53,882 nt of DNA, taken from contig NVXV01000004.1 of the NCBI GenBank assembly GCA_002734085.1, forward strand, positions 1-53,882, in the 5' to 3' direction. The DNA comes from Fluviicola sp. (GTDB taxonomy: Bacteria; Bacteroidota; Bacteroidia; Flavobacteriales_D; Crocinitomicaceae). The position numbers and the translations under genes were made by a program. Shown in pieces: positions 33,744-43,598 of the stretch (positions are counted from its first letter, which is position 1; the number at the start of each line of letters is the position of its first letter). A model generated the notes under the pieces. It did no database searches. It saw nothing but the letters and a program-made list of their open reading frames with translations, and was not told the DNA's origin.

Positions 33744-33885
33744 TTCTTTTTAGAAAAAAAATACAACCTTAATTCTATTATATTATTATTAAAACACTTC
33801 ATTTAATTTTATGTGCTTTTACATGATACCCTAATTATTTGAACAATTTAAAACGGAATCAATAAAAATAATTATATTTGAAATT

Positions 33886-34119
33886 ATGAAGGTAATATAC
33901 TTAATTTTAATTTCAATTTGGGTAAATTTATTCACAATAGCCCAAGCTCCTCAAAATATTACTCAAACAGATGATGAGCAGAAAAACTTTTGGGATTCTA
34001 CAACTGCTTTTATAATTACAGCTGTAACTATAATAGTACTTATTTTAGCAAGAGGATGGGCAAAGAGTATTCGTAAAAAACGAGATGAGTTAGTGGATAG
34101 TGATAAGTATGGTAAATAG
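33886..34119 (+). CDS. Small single-pass membrane protein
   Basis: It has 77 residues with a signal-like start (MKVIYLILISIWVNLFTIAQA) and one clear membrane helix (FIITAVTIIVLILARGW) followed by a basic end (KSIRKKRDEL). It is divergent from the AraC regulator. A TATATTTG element (33873-33880) lies just six bases before the ATG, so the transcript may be nearly leaderless, although no -33 partner fits at 19-21 bases. Function is unknown. It could be a cytochrome-oxidase or pump-assembly type membrane peptide, but nothing proves it. Confidence 0.5.
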   Translation: MKVIYLILISIWVNLFTIAQAPQNITQTDDEQKNFWDSTTAFIITAVTIIVLILARGWAKSIRKKRDELVDSDKYGK

Positions 34120-34452
34120 AACTTGGGCTTCGTTTAAAAACTATTTGAGGAATTTAGCCTAAAATTGATTTTTGATGGATAGCTATTTAAATATGATGAG
34201 TTACGGTAAACTCAGCTTTCGGGCTCATTATAAGTTAGGACTTTTTCTTGTAAGTGGCTTACCTGTATGTATCTTATAAAAGGTTTTCTTTGTTTTATAT
34301 TTTTTCATTTTAGCTAAGTATTTTCAGATTTGGTCATCACTTAAATTCATTTTTATATGTAGAACATTTTGCAATTGTAACTTTTTTATGTCGAATTAAT
34401 ACTTTTTTTTAAAAATTGAAATCATTTTATTATCTCTCTTTTTACATTACAG
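34120..34452. other. Gene-free stretch, possible small basic ORF
   Basis: A hairpin (GAGTTACGGTAAACTC, about 34200-34215) lies near the left. On the minus strand 34308-34228 reads MKKYKTKKTFYKIHTGKP and stops after 26 codons. This has the look of a worn transposase or chance frame, so I do not call it a gene. Otherwise the stretch is AT-rich and featureless. Confidence 0.3.
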
Positions 34453-35151
34453 TTACAGTTTCTCTTTTATTTCACCACACTTTAGCATTTTTAAACCGAA
34501 ATAGGGATTTTTAATTTCTTCTGTTTCGACTAACCAATAGGCACCCTTTCCATCAAAAGCCATGGGACAATAGGCAGCATACAATGTTAAATAATCTTTT
34601 AGTTCAAAACTTTTCACTGTACAATACATAATTTCAGATATATGACTGAAATAGGAACGTTTTTCAGCTAAAGTTTCGGAGTGTTGCATTTCAGTCAATT
34701 TATCAGAATAGAGTGAAGCATGTTGAACCCATGTTTTTTTTCCTTTTTTATTAAACGAAGAGCTATCAACCGCATTAACTTTTTCAATCATCATTTCAAC
34801 AGCATTGTTAGTTCCAGACAAATCGCCACCTACTAACGCATCAACAATTTTTAAATAAGCATTCATCAACTCTTTTAAACTATAGCTTAATGCAGAATCT
34901 ACTTCGTAAGAATTATCGAGAATAATGATGCCCTTATGAGAAAAATTGTTTTGGAGGGATTCGTGTTGCTGATGATCAATTTCTTTCTGGAATAATTTAT
35001 TGTCTTGTTCTTCTATTTTTGAATGATTATTTTTTTTATCCCTAGTCACTATTTCTTCATGATGTTTAGGATTCTTATTTTCGTTTTTTTGATTATTTGT
35101 ACAAGCACTTAGCATTATCATTGCAATTATGCTCAATTTCATTGTTTTCAT
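34453..35151 (-). CDS. DUF3347 lipoprotein linked to copper handling
   Basis: It has 232 residues, with a lipobox at SAC (Cys17) after a short leader. A Lys/His/Asn-rich linker follows (KHHEEIVTRDKKNNHSK...DHQQHESL), then the DUF3347 domain: YLKIVDALVGGDLSGTNNAV, TLYAAYCPMAFDGKGAYWL, and EIKNPYFGLKMLKCGE. In known cases this domain sits on CusB-like adaptors or stands alone near copper genes, and YCPMA plus the end Cys may bind copper. It is last of the long minus-strand run, 9 bases after the dicarboxylate/cation symporter gene. Confidence 0.85.
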   Translation of the reverse strand: MKTMKLSIIAMIMLSACTNNQKNENKNPKHHEEIVTRDKKNNHSKIEEQDNKLFQKEIDHQQHESLQNNFSHKGIIILDNSYEVDSALSYSLKELMNAYLKIVDALVGGDLSGTNNAVEMMIEKVNAVDSSSFNKKGKKTWVQHASLYSDKLTEMQHSETLAEKRSYFSHISEIMYCTVKSFELKDYLTLYAAYCPMAFDGKGAYWLVETEEIKNPYFGLKMLKCGEIKEKL

Positions 35152-35160
35152 TTTTATAAT

Positions 35161-36486
35161 TCAATTAAGGTTCTGTTTTTTACCGTACCAGCGGTCAAAA
35201 ATTATGCATGCGGTAAGGTCACCAGTTACATTTACAGCTGTCCGGAACATACCGAGCAAACGTTCAACTCCAATAATTATGATTATACCCTCAGAAGGGA
35301 TCCCGGCACTACTTAGTACTGAAGCTAAAATAACTACACCTCCTCCTGGGATGGCAGGGGTGCCAATAGATGCCGCTACTATAGTCACCACTACAACGAT
35401 GATGTTGAGAATACTCAATTCAAGACCATACGCCTGTGCAATAAAAAGTGTTGTAATGGTTTGGTAAAGTGCTGTACCATCCATGTTTACCGTAGCACCA
35501 ATAGGAATAATAAAATTACTAATAGATTTATCAATATTAAGATCCTCTTCTGCTGTTTTTAGAGATAATGGCATTACCGCTGCCGAGCTAGTGGTTGAAA
35601 AAGCAAGTAACTGAACATCTCTTATTTTACGCAAGAAATGAAGAGGATTTCTTTTACCAAGTAAAATTATTAGTGTAAGGTATACGCCAACTAATATCAG
35701 TAACCCCGCTAATACTACAACCACATAATAACCCAATCCAACCAAAGAGCTGAGACCAACACTGGAAGTTAACTGTGCCATTAGCCCAAATACTGCTATT
35801 GGCACTAATCTCATAGCCCATTTTACTACTGTCATGCAAATTTCCTGAATAGCGCTAAGAAGAAGTTTAACTGGACGTATTAAGTCTTTTGGTAAAGAAA
35901 GTACTGCTACACCAATAATAATGGTGAAAATAACGATACTAAGCATCTCACCGCTAACCATTGCAGCAAGTGGGTTCTCTGGTAGTAAGTTTGATATTGC
36001 ACCTGGAATACTATTCAACCCAAAAGAAAATTCTGCCTGAACAACTACTGAGCTAGCGAGTTGATTTGCATGTTCTACTTGTGCCTGATCATGTAGATAA
36101 CTACCCGATTTAAAAAAAGTTGCTATAACTGAGCCTATGGTAACAGCAATAGTAGTAGTACTCAAAAAATAAAGTAATACCCCACCTCCAAGTTTTTTAA
36201 GACTTTCTTTATCGTTACTTGCAATTCCTGTAATGATTGATGCCACTATAAGTGGTATCATTATCATTTGCACTAGTTTCATGAAAAGAACACCTGGTAG
36301 TGCCATCCAATTACCTAATGTATCCGCAGTATCTTTTTCAATAAATCCTGTTTGTGGACTTAATAAAAGACCGAAACTCACGCCTAGAAACAGAGCTATG
36401 ATTACCTTTAACCATAGTTTTCCCTTCACCAGCTTTTGTAGGTATGTATTGAGTGATTTTAATGATTTTATCTCAGAACCAAACAT
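35161..36486 (-). CDS. Dicarboxylate/amino acid:cation symporter (DAACS family)
   Basis: It has 441 residues, about eight helices plus re-entrant loops. Family motifs are STTSSAAVMPLSLKTAEED (loop HP1), PIGATVNMDGTALYQTITTLF (helix 7; the NMDGT cation/substrate motif) and SIGTPAIPGGGVVILA (HP2). It imports glutamate, aspartate or C4-dicarboxylates with Na+ or H+. It lies 13 bases after the class I aldolase gene. In this setting it could feed carbon to the cell under stress, but that is inference. Confidence 0.9.
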   Translation of the reverse strand: MFGSEIKSLKSLNTYLQKLVKGKLWLKVIIALFLGVSFGLLLSPQTGFIEKDTADTLGNWMALPGVLFMKLVQMIMIPLIVASIITGIASNDKESLKKLGGGVLLYFLSTTTIAVTIGSVIATFFKSGSYLHDQAQVEHANQLASSVVVQAEFSFGLNSIPGAISNLLPENPLAAMVSGEMLSIVIFTIIIGVAVLSLPKDLIRPVKLLLSAIQEICMTVVKWAMRLVPIAVFGLMAQLTSSVGLSSLVGLGYYVVVVLAGLLILVGVYLTLIILLGKRNPLHFLRKIRDVQLLAFSTTSSAAVMPLSLKTAEEDLNIDKSISNFIIPIGATVNMDGTALYQTITTLFIAQAYGLELSILNIIVVVVTIVAASIGTPAIPGGGVVILASVLSSAGIPSEGIIIIIGVERLLGMFRTAVNVTGDLTACIIFDRWYGKKQNLN

Positions 36487-36499
36487 TTCTTAGTATTTG

Positions 36500-37561
36500 T
36501 TAAGCTATCGTTATTTTATCTTCCAAATAAATCCCTTGTACTGTATTTAACAATTCAACACCTTCTTTGAAAGGTCGTTGAAATGCCTTTCTTCCGAGAA
36601 TTAAACCCGACCCTCCAGCTCTTTTGTTAATAATTGCTGTTATTACTGCTTCAGTAAAATCAGACGCTCCCTTGGAACTACCCCCAGAATTAATCAACCC
36701 TATATTCCCCATATAACAATTAGCCACTTGCATTCTACATAAATCGATAGGATGATCTGTTGTCAATTCTTTATACATAGCATCATTAAACTTCCCGAAT
36801 TTAATGTTCTTAAAACCATAGTTGTTTTCAGGGATTTTTTGTTTAATTATGTCAGCTTGTATGGTGACACCAAGATGATTTGCTTGTGATGTTAAATCAG
36901 CCGACGCATGATAATCCTCTTTATCAGTGGTAAATGCTTCGTTGCGTAAGTAGCACCATAAAACAGTAGCCATTCCCAAACTATGCGCTTCTTCAAAGGC
37001 TTCTGCTATTTCTTTGAGTTGCCTGTTACTTTCTTTGGAACCAAAGTAAATCGTAGCACCTACAGCAACAGCTCCTAAATTCCATGCTGATTTCACTCGC
37101 GCAAAGAGCGTTTGATCATACTTATTTGGATATGTAAGAAGTTCATTGTGATTTATTTTCACAATAAATGGAATCTTATGGGCATATTTTCTAGCATTCA
37201 ATCCCATAACACCAAATGTGGATGCCACTCCATTACATCCAGCTTCAATTGCCAGTTTTATTATATTCTCAGGATTAAAATAGTCAGGATTTTTATAGAA
37301 AGAAATTGCGGCACCATGTTCAACACCTTGGTCTATTGGGAGAATATTAAGATAACCAGTTTCACTAAGATTTCCGTGGTTGTAGAGTTGTGATAGACTT
37401 CCAAGGACTCGTGTATTTCTATCACTGTTTATAAATACTTTATCCACAATATTCACTTCGGGGATCTGCAATTGATTTTTATTGATTTTTCCGCAAACGT
37501 GATCAAGGTAGAAAGTTGCTTTATCTCCTAATAAATGTATTATCTCTTCGTATTTTTTCAT
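36500..37561 (-). CDS. fbaB: Class I (archaeal/FbaB-type) fructose-bisphosphate aldolase
   Basis: 353 residues from the ATG at 37561. The TTG at 37573 would overlap the GAPDH stop but adds no conserved sequence. The DhnA-type (beta/alpha)8 fold shows in [41 protein letters not shown] and NSGGSSKGA. The enzyme cleaves or forms fructose-1,6-bisphosphate through a Schiff base. It directly follows the type II GAPDH gene, so two consecutive steps of triose metabolism are co-transcribed. It is likely an accessory copy beside the organism's own enzyme, acquired with the island. Confidence 0.9.
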   Translation of the reverse strand: MKKYEEIIHLLGDKATFYLDHVCGKINKNQLQIPEVNIVDKVFINSDRNTRVLGSLSQLYNHGNLSETGYLNILPIDQGVEHGAAISFYKNPDYFNPENIIKLAIEAGCNGVASTFGVMGLNARKYAHKIPFIVKINHNELLTYPNKYDQTLFARVKSAWNLGAVAVGATIYFGSKESNRQLKEIAEAFEEAHSLGMATVLWCYLRNEAFTTDKEDYHASADLTSQANHLGVTIQADIIKQKIPENNYGFKNIKFGKFNDAMYKELTTDHPIDLCRMQVANCYMGNIGLINSGGSSKGASDFTEAVITAIINKRAGGSGLILGRKAFQRPFKEGVELLNTVQGIYLEDKITIA

Positions 37562-37569
37562 ACCTTCTT

Positions 37570-38586
37570 TCAATTAATTCCTAAACTTTCATTGGTTTTG
37601 CGAATAGAATTCTCGGCATTTTTTTCTAGTCCTGTCAAAGCCCTTATAGCGTCAATTGTTTCAGGTATTACAATCGCTTGATTATCTACAACATACGCAT
37701 AATACAACTCGTCTCCTTCTACTTTCAGCATATCCTGCCAAAGAGCAACTTCATACATGTCTCCCCAAGGACGTCCCATATCCAAATATCTTTCTTTGAT
37801 TGTATTATTGGAAACCAAACCATCTGAATAATTCATATAACATATCCTTGTTGATGTTTTAAAAGCTTTCAAAACTTCTTCCTTAGATGATTCCCGTGTA
37901 AGACGAACATTCCAATAATGCAGATGACTTAGTGTTTGAGGTACTTTCACAGCCATCGTTACTACATCTATTTCAGGATCTACACTCTTTGCATCTGGTC
38001 CTTGGTGACTAGGAATGTCTTTTTCTGGAACTAACGTATTCATAATTCCTCCGAGGTGACTTTCCCAAGGATCTGTAGCTCTTCTAAGTAATGTACCACG
38101 AGCGTTTTTTAAGAGGTTTGCTCGCTTTAAAGCTGTAAGTGTACGTAAAATCGAAGTAGTATTACAAGAGACAACCCTAGTGCTGTCGCGGTTAATGGCA
38201 GTAGTATAATTATTCTCGGCACTAAAAGAATGACCCGTAGTTTCATGTTTTTCTCCACCTTGTAGGATGAACTTAACTCCCCATTCTTTATAAACCTCCA
38301 GATTTTGTTCGGCTATTTTCTTGGGGGTACAGTCGACTACCAAATCGACTACTTCCAGCAGATCATGCATATCACCAGCCAATGGAATACCTGCCTTTTG
38401 CATGGTGTTTTTTGATTCGCTGGTGGCTGCATAAACTGCATATCCTTTTTTTATAGCAGAATGAATACGCCAGTCACTAATTACATCACACACACCCGTT
38501 AACTCCATATCATCCTGCTTTGCTACTGCATCAGCAACTCTTTTACCTATAACACCATATCCAATAATTGCTACTTTCTTTTTCAT
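37570..38586 (-). CDS. Type II (archaeal-type) glyceraldehyde-3-phosphate dehydrogenase
   Basis: It has 338 residues. The Rossmann start [22 protein letters not shown] and the active-site VVSCNTTSI (Cys141) are the marks of the archaeal phosphorylating GAPDH, unlike bacterial GapA. Archaeal enzymes often accept NADP as well as NAD. It converts glyceraldehyde-3-phosphate to 1,3-bisphosphoglycerate or the reverse. It stands one base away from the K+ channel gene upstream and is followed by the class I aldolase. Both are typical of archaea and rare in bacteria, so lateral transfer is likely. Confidence 0.92.
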   Translation of the reverse strand: MKKKVAIIGYGVIGKRVADAVAKQDDMELTGVCDVISDWRIHSAIKKGYAVYAATSESKNTMQKAGIPLAGDMHDLLEVVDLVVDCTPKKIAEQNLEVYKEWGVKFILQGGEKHETTGHSFSAENNYTTAINRDSTRVVSCNTTSILRTLTALKRANLLKNARGTLLRRATDPWESHLGGIMNTLVPEKDIPSHQGPDAKSVDPEIDVVTMAVKVPQTLSHLHYWNVRLTRESSKEEVLKAFKTSTRICYMNYSDGLVSNNTIKERYLDMGRPWGDMYEVALWQDMLKVEGDELYYAYVVDNQAIVIPETIDAIRALTGLEKNAENSIRKTNESLGIN

Positions 38587-38587
38587 A

Positions 38588-39139
38588 TTATTTCTTTTTA
38601 ATTGTTGTATGAATATTATTTATGTTTGATAATCCAAATACGATTAATATAAAACTTTGACCAATCTCCAGAATCACTAAGATTTTTGCAGGGACTGTAA
38701 TAGGTACAATATCACCATACCCAATAGCTGCAAATGTTACTACACTGAAATAAAATGATTCAAATAAGTACTCTAGATAATTAACACTATCTAATGAACT
38801 AATTCCTAGAAAAGAAGATGAGTTTGAGGAAGCAAGGCAAGTGAAGTCTGCTGCATATGAGAAAATAATTAAGAATACTAGTAGTCCAAAAACCCATAAG
38901 AGTTGGCTATAAGAATGACACTCTTTAATTGATTTATTAACTTGTCTGAAAGTAAAAAAGGTAAAATAACTTGTCTTAATAAGTGCTAATAAAATTATAA
39001 AGTAAGGCACCCAGCTTTGCTCATGATCTAAAAACCTCATAAGGTAAACATAGATAAGGATTACTAATAGCACTAGCAGAAGTGTTGGGCTCAGCTGTTT
39101 TAGAAACTGAGTAAAGAAATGATCTATTTTATTTTTCAT
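38588..39139 (-). CDS. Two-pore-helix-type potassium channel protein
   Basis: It has 183 residues with four hydrophobic segments. The last pair flanks a pore loop with the selectivity filter TFAAIGYGDIVP (GYGD). The N-terminal pair may be a degenerate voltage-sensor-like part. There is no RCK or cyclic-nucleotide domain. It would conduct K+ and help set membrane potential. Its ATG overlaps the MFS stop by four bases, and its stop is one base before the GAPDH ATG. A role in low-energy survival is inferred from the neighbours. Confidence 0.85.
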   Translation of the reverse strand: MKNKIDHFFTQFLKQLSPTLLLVLLVILIYVYLMRFLDHEQSWVPYFIILLALIKTSYFTFFTFRQVNKSIKECHSYSQLLWVFGLLVFLIIFSYAADFTCLASSNSSSFLGISSLDSVNYLEYLFESFYFSVVTFAAIGYGDIVPITVPAKILVILEIGQSFILIVFGLSNINNIHTTIKKK

Positions 39140-40401
39140 ATTTCTATGTCATTAATTGACGAAATAGTGTTAGTACTATTCTCGTACAAGGTTTTAAACA
39201 CAATAATTGAAGTAATAACCAATAGACCACTAATTATATAAAACGGGCTATATGGACTCAAAATATATAATGCTGTCCCTGCTAAGGGACCAATAATCTG
39301 ACCTATACCACTAAAAGAAGATTGCATTCCAAGCGCCCAACCTGATGATTTTGGTTCCTTAAGGGAGATCTGAGCAAGAAGATTTGGAACAATTAAAGAA
39401 GATCCTAAACCAAAAACACCTATATTTAATAGAATAATCCATTGGGTTTGAATCAATACAAATACGGGTAATGTAAGCCCTGCAATCAAAAAACCGAAAG
39501 CCATTTGTTTCTCAGGATTAGCGATAAATAGCTTTCCGTATTTTGCTACAATTGGCTGCATGATGGCCATCACCAAGCCGCAGATTAATAAACCTGCGCC
39601 AATAAAAGCAGCTGAATATTTACCGGAGTCTTTAACATAAAGTGGAAAGACTGTTTCAAAGGAAGTGATTCCAAGTTGTAAAATAGAGGATAATAATAGT
39701 AGCTTTCCGAAGATAATCCATTTTCCTTTTGGAAACAATGCACCAAATGATGTGACCGTTTGATTTAAATGGGTTTTCTTGTTGTTTTTTAAAAAGACCA
39801 ATGTAAGTATAAGTGTCAACAATCCAATGATAGCAAGTATTATAAATGGAACACTAAAGCGGTCAATTAAAAGATGAAAAGAAGGTTCCCATCTCAAATG
39901 CCAGTTATTACCAATCAATAATCCGCTAATAGCGGGACCGGTAACCACACCAGCACTGACCGCTGTTCCAGCCCAAGCCATGGCTTTAGTACGGTTAGCT
40001 TCATCTGTGATGTCTGATATAAAAGCATTGATGACTGGTACTAAGAAGGAAGAGAACAGACTCCCTACAATTCGGGCTACATAAAGCATAGTCAGGCTAG
40101 TACTAAAAGCAATCATTACCTGCATTAATGTAAATCCGACAAGACCTATTACTATAGGCCATTTAGAACCGATTCGGTCAGAAATTCTCCCCCAGAGTGG
40201 AGCGGTGAACACCAGTGTTATAGGGTAAATAGCAGTGAGTACACCAAAGTGAAAAACAATATTTTCGGGGTCTATCGGATATGAAATAATACGTTCTAGA
40301 AAAAATGGTAAAACGGGCAATAATACACCATAGCCCATCATCACCACGAAAAGGCAAATTAGGAGTAAAAGAAGGTTTGAATTAACATTCCATTTATTCA
40401 T
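39136..40401 (-). CDS. MFS transporter
   Basis: 421 residues from the ATG at 40401 (a TTG two codons earlier is not needed), with twelve predicted helices. The loop 2-3 motif GRISDRIGSKWPIVIG (G-x-x-x-D-R-x-G-x-K type) and a repeat-like SPYSPFYIISGL end are seen, as in drug:H+ antiporters of the DHA1 type. The cargo is unknown, and a multidrug or metabolite exporter is likely. It stands between the CopB gene (35 bases) and the channel gene (four-base overlap), hence in the same operon. Confidence 0.82.
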   Translation of the reverse strand: MNKWNVNSNLLLLLICLFVVMMGYGVLLPVLPFFLERIISYPIDPENIVFHFGVLTAIYPITLVFTAPLWGRISDRIGSKWPIVIGLVGFTLMQVMIAFSTSLTMLYVARIVGSLFSSFLVPVINAFISDITDEANRTKAMAWAGTAVSAGVVTGPAISGLLIGNNWHLRWEPSFHLLIDRFSVPFIILAIIGLLTLILTLVFLKNNKKTHLNQTVTSFGALFPKGKWIIFGKLLLLSSILQLGITSFETVFPLYVKDSGKYSAAFIGAGLLICGLVMAIMQPIVAKYGKLFIANPEKQMAFGFLIAGLTLPVFVLIQTQWIILLNIGVFGLGSSLIVPNLLAQISLKEPKSSGWALGMQSSFSGIGQIIGPLAGTALYILSPYSPFYIISGLLVITSIIVFKTLYENSTNTISSINDIEI

Positions 40402-40436
40402 TTTCAACTTATAATTTGAATTTAATGTATGTTTGA

Positions 40437-42524
40437 TTAACTACCTTCATTTGATTTTTTCTTCATTTTTCCTTTAAGTAATTGTGCGTTGATTGCAACA
40501 ATAATCGTACTTAAACTCATGAAAACAGCTCCTATTGCAGGCCCTAAAACAAAGCCGCTAGAGTATAAAACTCCCGCTGCTAGAGGGATTGCAAAAGCAT
40601 TGTACCCAGTTGCCCATATTAAATTTTGAATCATTTTGTTATATGTTGCTTTACCAAATAAGATTAAGTGAGCAATATCCTGAGGGTTACTATTAACTAA
40701 AATTATATCTGCTGTTTCAGCTGCCACATCAGTACCTGAACCTACAGCAATTCCAACGTTAGCCTGAGCTAGTGCAGGCGCATCATTTACACCATCACCA
40801 GTCATGGCTACAAATTCACCTTTCTCTTGAAGTTTTTTAACTATCTCAACTTTTTGGTGAGGCAAAACTTCAGAATAATAACCATCCAGCCCAAGTTTTT
40901 CACTTACTGCCTTAGCTGTTATTTCATTATCACCTGTTGCCATCAAAACTTTTATATTATTATTTTTAAATATGTTAATAGCTTCTGCTGATTCAGGTCT
41001 TATTTCATCTGCGAGAGCGATATAACCAGCTAATTCCCCATTAATAATCACAAAAACAACTGTTTCAGCGGCATCACTATATGCATCTTTTGGAATGTCT
41101 ATTTTTTCATCTCTTAAGTAACCAGGACTTACTACTTTTACCTCTTTCCCTTCTACTTTTGCTTCTACCCCCTTACCAGTAATTGCGTTAAATTTTTCAA
41201 GTGCTGGAATAGTTAGATTATCTTCCTTTACTTTTTTAATAATTCCTACAGCAATAGGATGTTCGGAGCTTTGCTCTAAAGCACTAGCGAGTCTTAACAC
41301 TTCAGCCGAAGGATATTCTGTATTGACTGATTCAATCCTTGTCACTCCGAAGTCTCCTTTGGTCAGTGTACCAGTCTTATCAAAAAGCAATGCAGATATT
41401 TTTCGTGACTCTTCAAATGCAGTTCTATTTCTGATCAACAATCCATTTTGCGCTGAAACGGCAGTAGAAATAGCTACTACCAACGGTATAGCTAAACCTA
41501 GTGCATGCGGACAAGCAATCACCATGACGGTTACCATTCTTTCTAAAGCATAAACAAAAGGAAAACCTAAAAACAACCAGATTGCCAAGGTGCTAAAGCC
41601 AACAGTTATTGCAACATAAGTAAGCCATTTGGCAGCCCTATCTGAGAGATTTTGCATTTTTGATTTTGTCTTTTGGGCTTCCTCAACCATCTTGATGACC
41701 TTGTTCAGATAACTATCCTTTCCAGTATGTTCTACTCTTGTTTTGAGTGAACCATTACCATTAATGGAACCACCAATTACTTTTTGGTCGACACCTTTCT
41801 TTACAGGTTTTGATTCACCAGTAAGCATCGACTCATTCAAATAGCTTTCACCTTCAACAATTATAGCATCAGCAGGTACTTTTTCACCTGGTTTGATGAG
41901 AATAACATCATCTTTCTGGAGTTCTTCCAGTTTAACATCTTCTACTTGATCTCCATTTACACGGTGGGCCTCTGCAGGCATCATGCTAACTAAAAGCTGT
42001 AGTGCTTTAGAGGCTCCTAATACTGATTTCATCTCTACCCAGTGACCGAGCAACATAATATCAATCAATGTGGCTAATTCCCAGAAGAAATCTTCACCTT
42101 CTAATCCAAAAACAGTTGCAGAACTATAGAAATACGCTACGCTGATAGCCATTGCAATTAAGGTCATCATACCTGGGCCTTTTGACTTTACTTCAGTGTA
42201 GAAACCTTTTAAAAAAGGCCACCCTCCCCAGAAATATACTATAGATGAAAGACCAAAAATAATATAGGCATTTCCTGGTAAAAGCCACTCATAACCAAAA
42301 AAGCCCTGAATCATAGGAGAAAAAACTAGAATAGGGATCGATAAAATAGTTGATATCCAAAAGCGCTTTTTAAAGTCTTCAATCATCATCTTGTGATGAT
42401 CGTGTCCCATTTGACCATGGCTTGGGTTGTGTCCACTATGAGTCCCATGAGCTGAATGGTCTTTATGTTTCTCGTTTTGTTTTTGGTTGTGTTTATCATG
42501 TTGATGCTTCTCGTGATTCTTCAT
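40437..42524 (-). CDS. copB: CopB-type copper P1B-3 ATPase
   Basis: A 695-residue inner-membrane pump. It has a His-rich N-terminal tail (residues 1-45; HAHG/HDHH-type repeats, given in parts: HGTHSGHNPSHG, GHDHHKM) instead of HMA domains, TGES (235-238), CPH in helix 6 (338-340), DKTGT (382-386), SEHPIA, and GDGVNDAPALAQANVGIAVGSGTDVA. CPH rather than CPC sets it in subgroup P1B-3, which handles Cu(II)/Cu(I) or Ag. It stands apart from copA (30832-33084) and sits inside the nucleotide/energy run, 10 bases after PPK2. Confidence 0.93.
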   Translation of the reverse strand: MKNHEKHQHDKHNQKQNEKHKDHSAHGTHSGHNPSHGQMGHDHHKMMIEDFKKRFWISTILSIPILVFSPMIQGFFGYEWLLPGNAYIIFGLSSIVYFWGGWPFLKGFYTEVKSKGPGMMTLIAMAISVAYFYSSATVFGLEGEDFFWELATLIDIMLLGHWVEMKSVLGASKALQLLVSMMPAEAHRVNGDQVEDVKLEELQKDDVILIKPGEKVPADAIIVEGESYLNESMLTGESKPVKKGVDQKVIGGSINGNGSLKTRVEHTGKDSYLNKVIKMVEEAQKTKSKMQNLSDRAAKWLTYVAITVGFSTLAIWLFLGFPFVYALERMVTVMVIACPHALGLAIPLVVAISTAVSAQNGLLIRNRTAFEESRKISALLFDKTGTLTKGDFGVTRIESVNTEYPSAEVLRLASALEQSSEHPIAVGIIKKVKEDNLTIPALEKFNAITGKGVEAKVEGKEVKVVSPGYLRDEKIDIPKDAYSDAAETVVFVIINGELAGYIALADEIRPESAEAINIFKNNNIKVLMATGDNEITAKAVSEKLGLDGYYSEVLPHQKVEIVKKLQEKGEFVAMTGDGVNDAPALAQANVGIAVGSGTDVAAETADIILVNSNPQDIAHLILFGKATYNKMIQNLIWATGYNAFAIPLAAGVLYSSGFVLGPAIGAVFMSLSTIIVAINAQLLKGKMKKKSNEGS

Positions 42525-42534
42525 AATGTTTATT

Positions 42535-43263
42535 TTATTTAGGATATTTTAAATTTAATTTTTCTAACTGTTTAGTTAAGATTTTAGCTGCTAAATAATT
42601 TCGATACCAACGTTTGTCCGAAGGGATTATTTGCCAAGGAATATGATCACAATTGTTCAGTATTTGATTATACGCTTTTCTGTATATTTCCCATTGTTTG
42701 GGTATGAGATCATCTTCTTTAGAGTATTTCCAGCGCTTGTGAAGCTTAGTCTTTCGCTCTTCAATTCTATTAATCTGCTCATCCCTTGATATGTGAAGGT
42801 AAAACTTTACAATCACCGTATTGTTTGTAAGAAGGTGGTGTTCAAGTTCGTTAATCAGACCAGTTCTATGCTGCAAGACATCCTTAGAAAGACTTTTATT
42901 TACAGTTGGCATTAAAATGTCTTCATAGTATGAGCGATTAAATACCTTTATCATTCCTTTTTCTGGGAAATGAGGATAAATCCTCCATAAAAAGTCATGA
43001 TTTTTTTCATCTTCAGTTGGTTTTTTAAAAGATTTTACCTGAACACCTTGAGGATTCATACTGCTAAATGCATTACGGATTATTCCATCTTTACCAGAAG
43101 TATCAAGTCCCTGTAATATAATTAACAGACTGAATCGACCGTCAGCATAGAACTTGTTTTGAAGTTTGAAAAGTTCTCTCTTTAGTAATTTTAGTTGGTT
43201 CTTTGTTTCATCTTTTTTAATTCCCGATGGAGGTAATACCGATATGTTTTCCAGATCAATCAT
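42535..43263 (-). CDS. ppk2: Polyphosphate kinase 2 family protein
   Basis: It has 242 residues, one PPK2 domain. The Walker A-like GLDTSGKDG (about 50-58), FLWRIYPHFPEKGMIKVFNRSYYEDIL, HLHISRDEQ and the end GDYxxWxxxxxxYE-like PKQWEIYRKAYNQIL are present. It moves phosphate between inorganic polyphosphate and ADP/AMP or GDP, so it can regenerate nucleotides when energy is short. It overlaps the gene at 43256-43576 by eight bases and precedes copB by 10. Confidence 0.9.
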   Translation of the reverse strand: MIDLENISVLPPSGIKKDETKNQLKLLKRELFKLQNKFYADGRFSLLIILQGLDTSGKDGIIRNAFSSMNPQGVQVKSFKKPTEDEKNHDFLWRIYPHFPEKGMIKVFNRSYYEDILMPTVNKSLSKDVLQHRTGLINELEHHLLTNNTVIVKFYLHISRDEQINRIEERKTKLHKRWKYSKEDDLIPKQWEIYRKAYNQILNNCDHIPWQIIPSDKRWYRNYLAAKILTKQLEKLNLKYPK

Positions 43264-43576
43264 CTTTTCTCATCTTTAGTTTTTCTATCATCGACTCACT
43301 AAAACTTTCACTGTAGATACCATAGGCATCAACTAAAATTCCTTTTATGTCTTTTTCACCACTAATAGCAAAAAGAATACTGTTATCATCAGGGTCACTT
43401 TCACCTTCGAATCGGTAATAGCTATCTATTTTGAAATCCTCTGGATACAGTTGTAGTTTTGAACTGGCACATTCTAAACAATACGGTTTTAAATTAAAAT
43501 CTTCGGTATATCCTTGATTTCTTAATTCATTTATAGCTTGGCTTAATGTGTCAAAATTTGAGTTTTGTTTATTCAT
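43256..43576 (-). CDS. Small conserved protein (often mis-named PRPP synthetase)
   Basis: It has 106 residues. NELRNQGYTEDFNL, YCLECASSKLQLYPEDFKID, YYRFEGESDPDDNSILFAIS and KGILVDAYGIYSE are a conserved block of a small Bacteroidota family. Databases sometimes label such proteins phosphoribosylpyrophosphate synthetase, but none of the PRPP synthetase motifs are present. The lone CLEC pair may bind metal. It overlaps the PPK2 ATG by eight bases. The function is unknown. Confidence 0.75.
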   Translation of the reverse strand: MNKQNSNFDTLSQAINELRNQGYTEDFNLKPYCLECASSKLQLYPEDFKIDSYYRFEGESDPDDNSILFAISGEKDIKGILVDAYGIYSESFSESMIEKLKMRKDD

Positions 43577-43598
43577 ACTATCTCATGTTTAAAATATA

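Noticed and set aside
34228-34308. 26-codon basic frame MKKYKTKKTFYKIHTGKP on the minus strand
   Set aside because: Too short, no neighbour or homologue evidence; probably a chance or relic frame.
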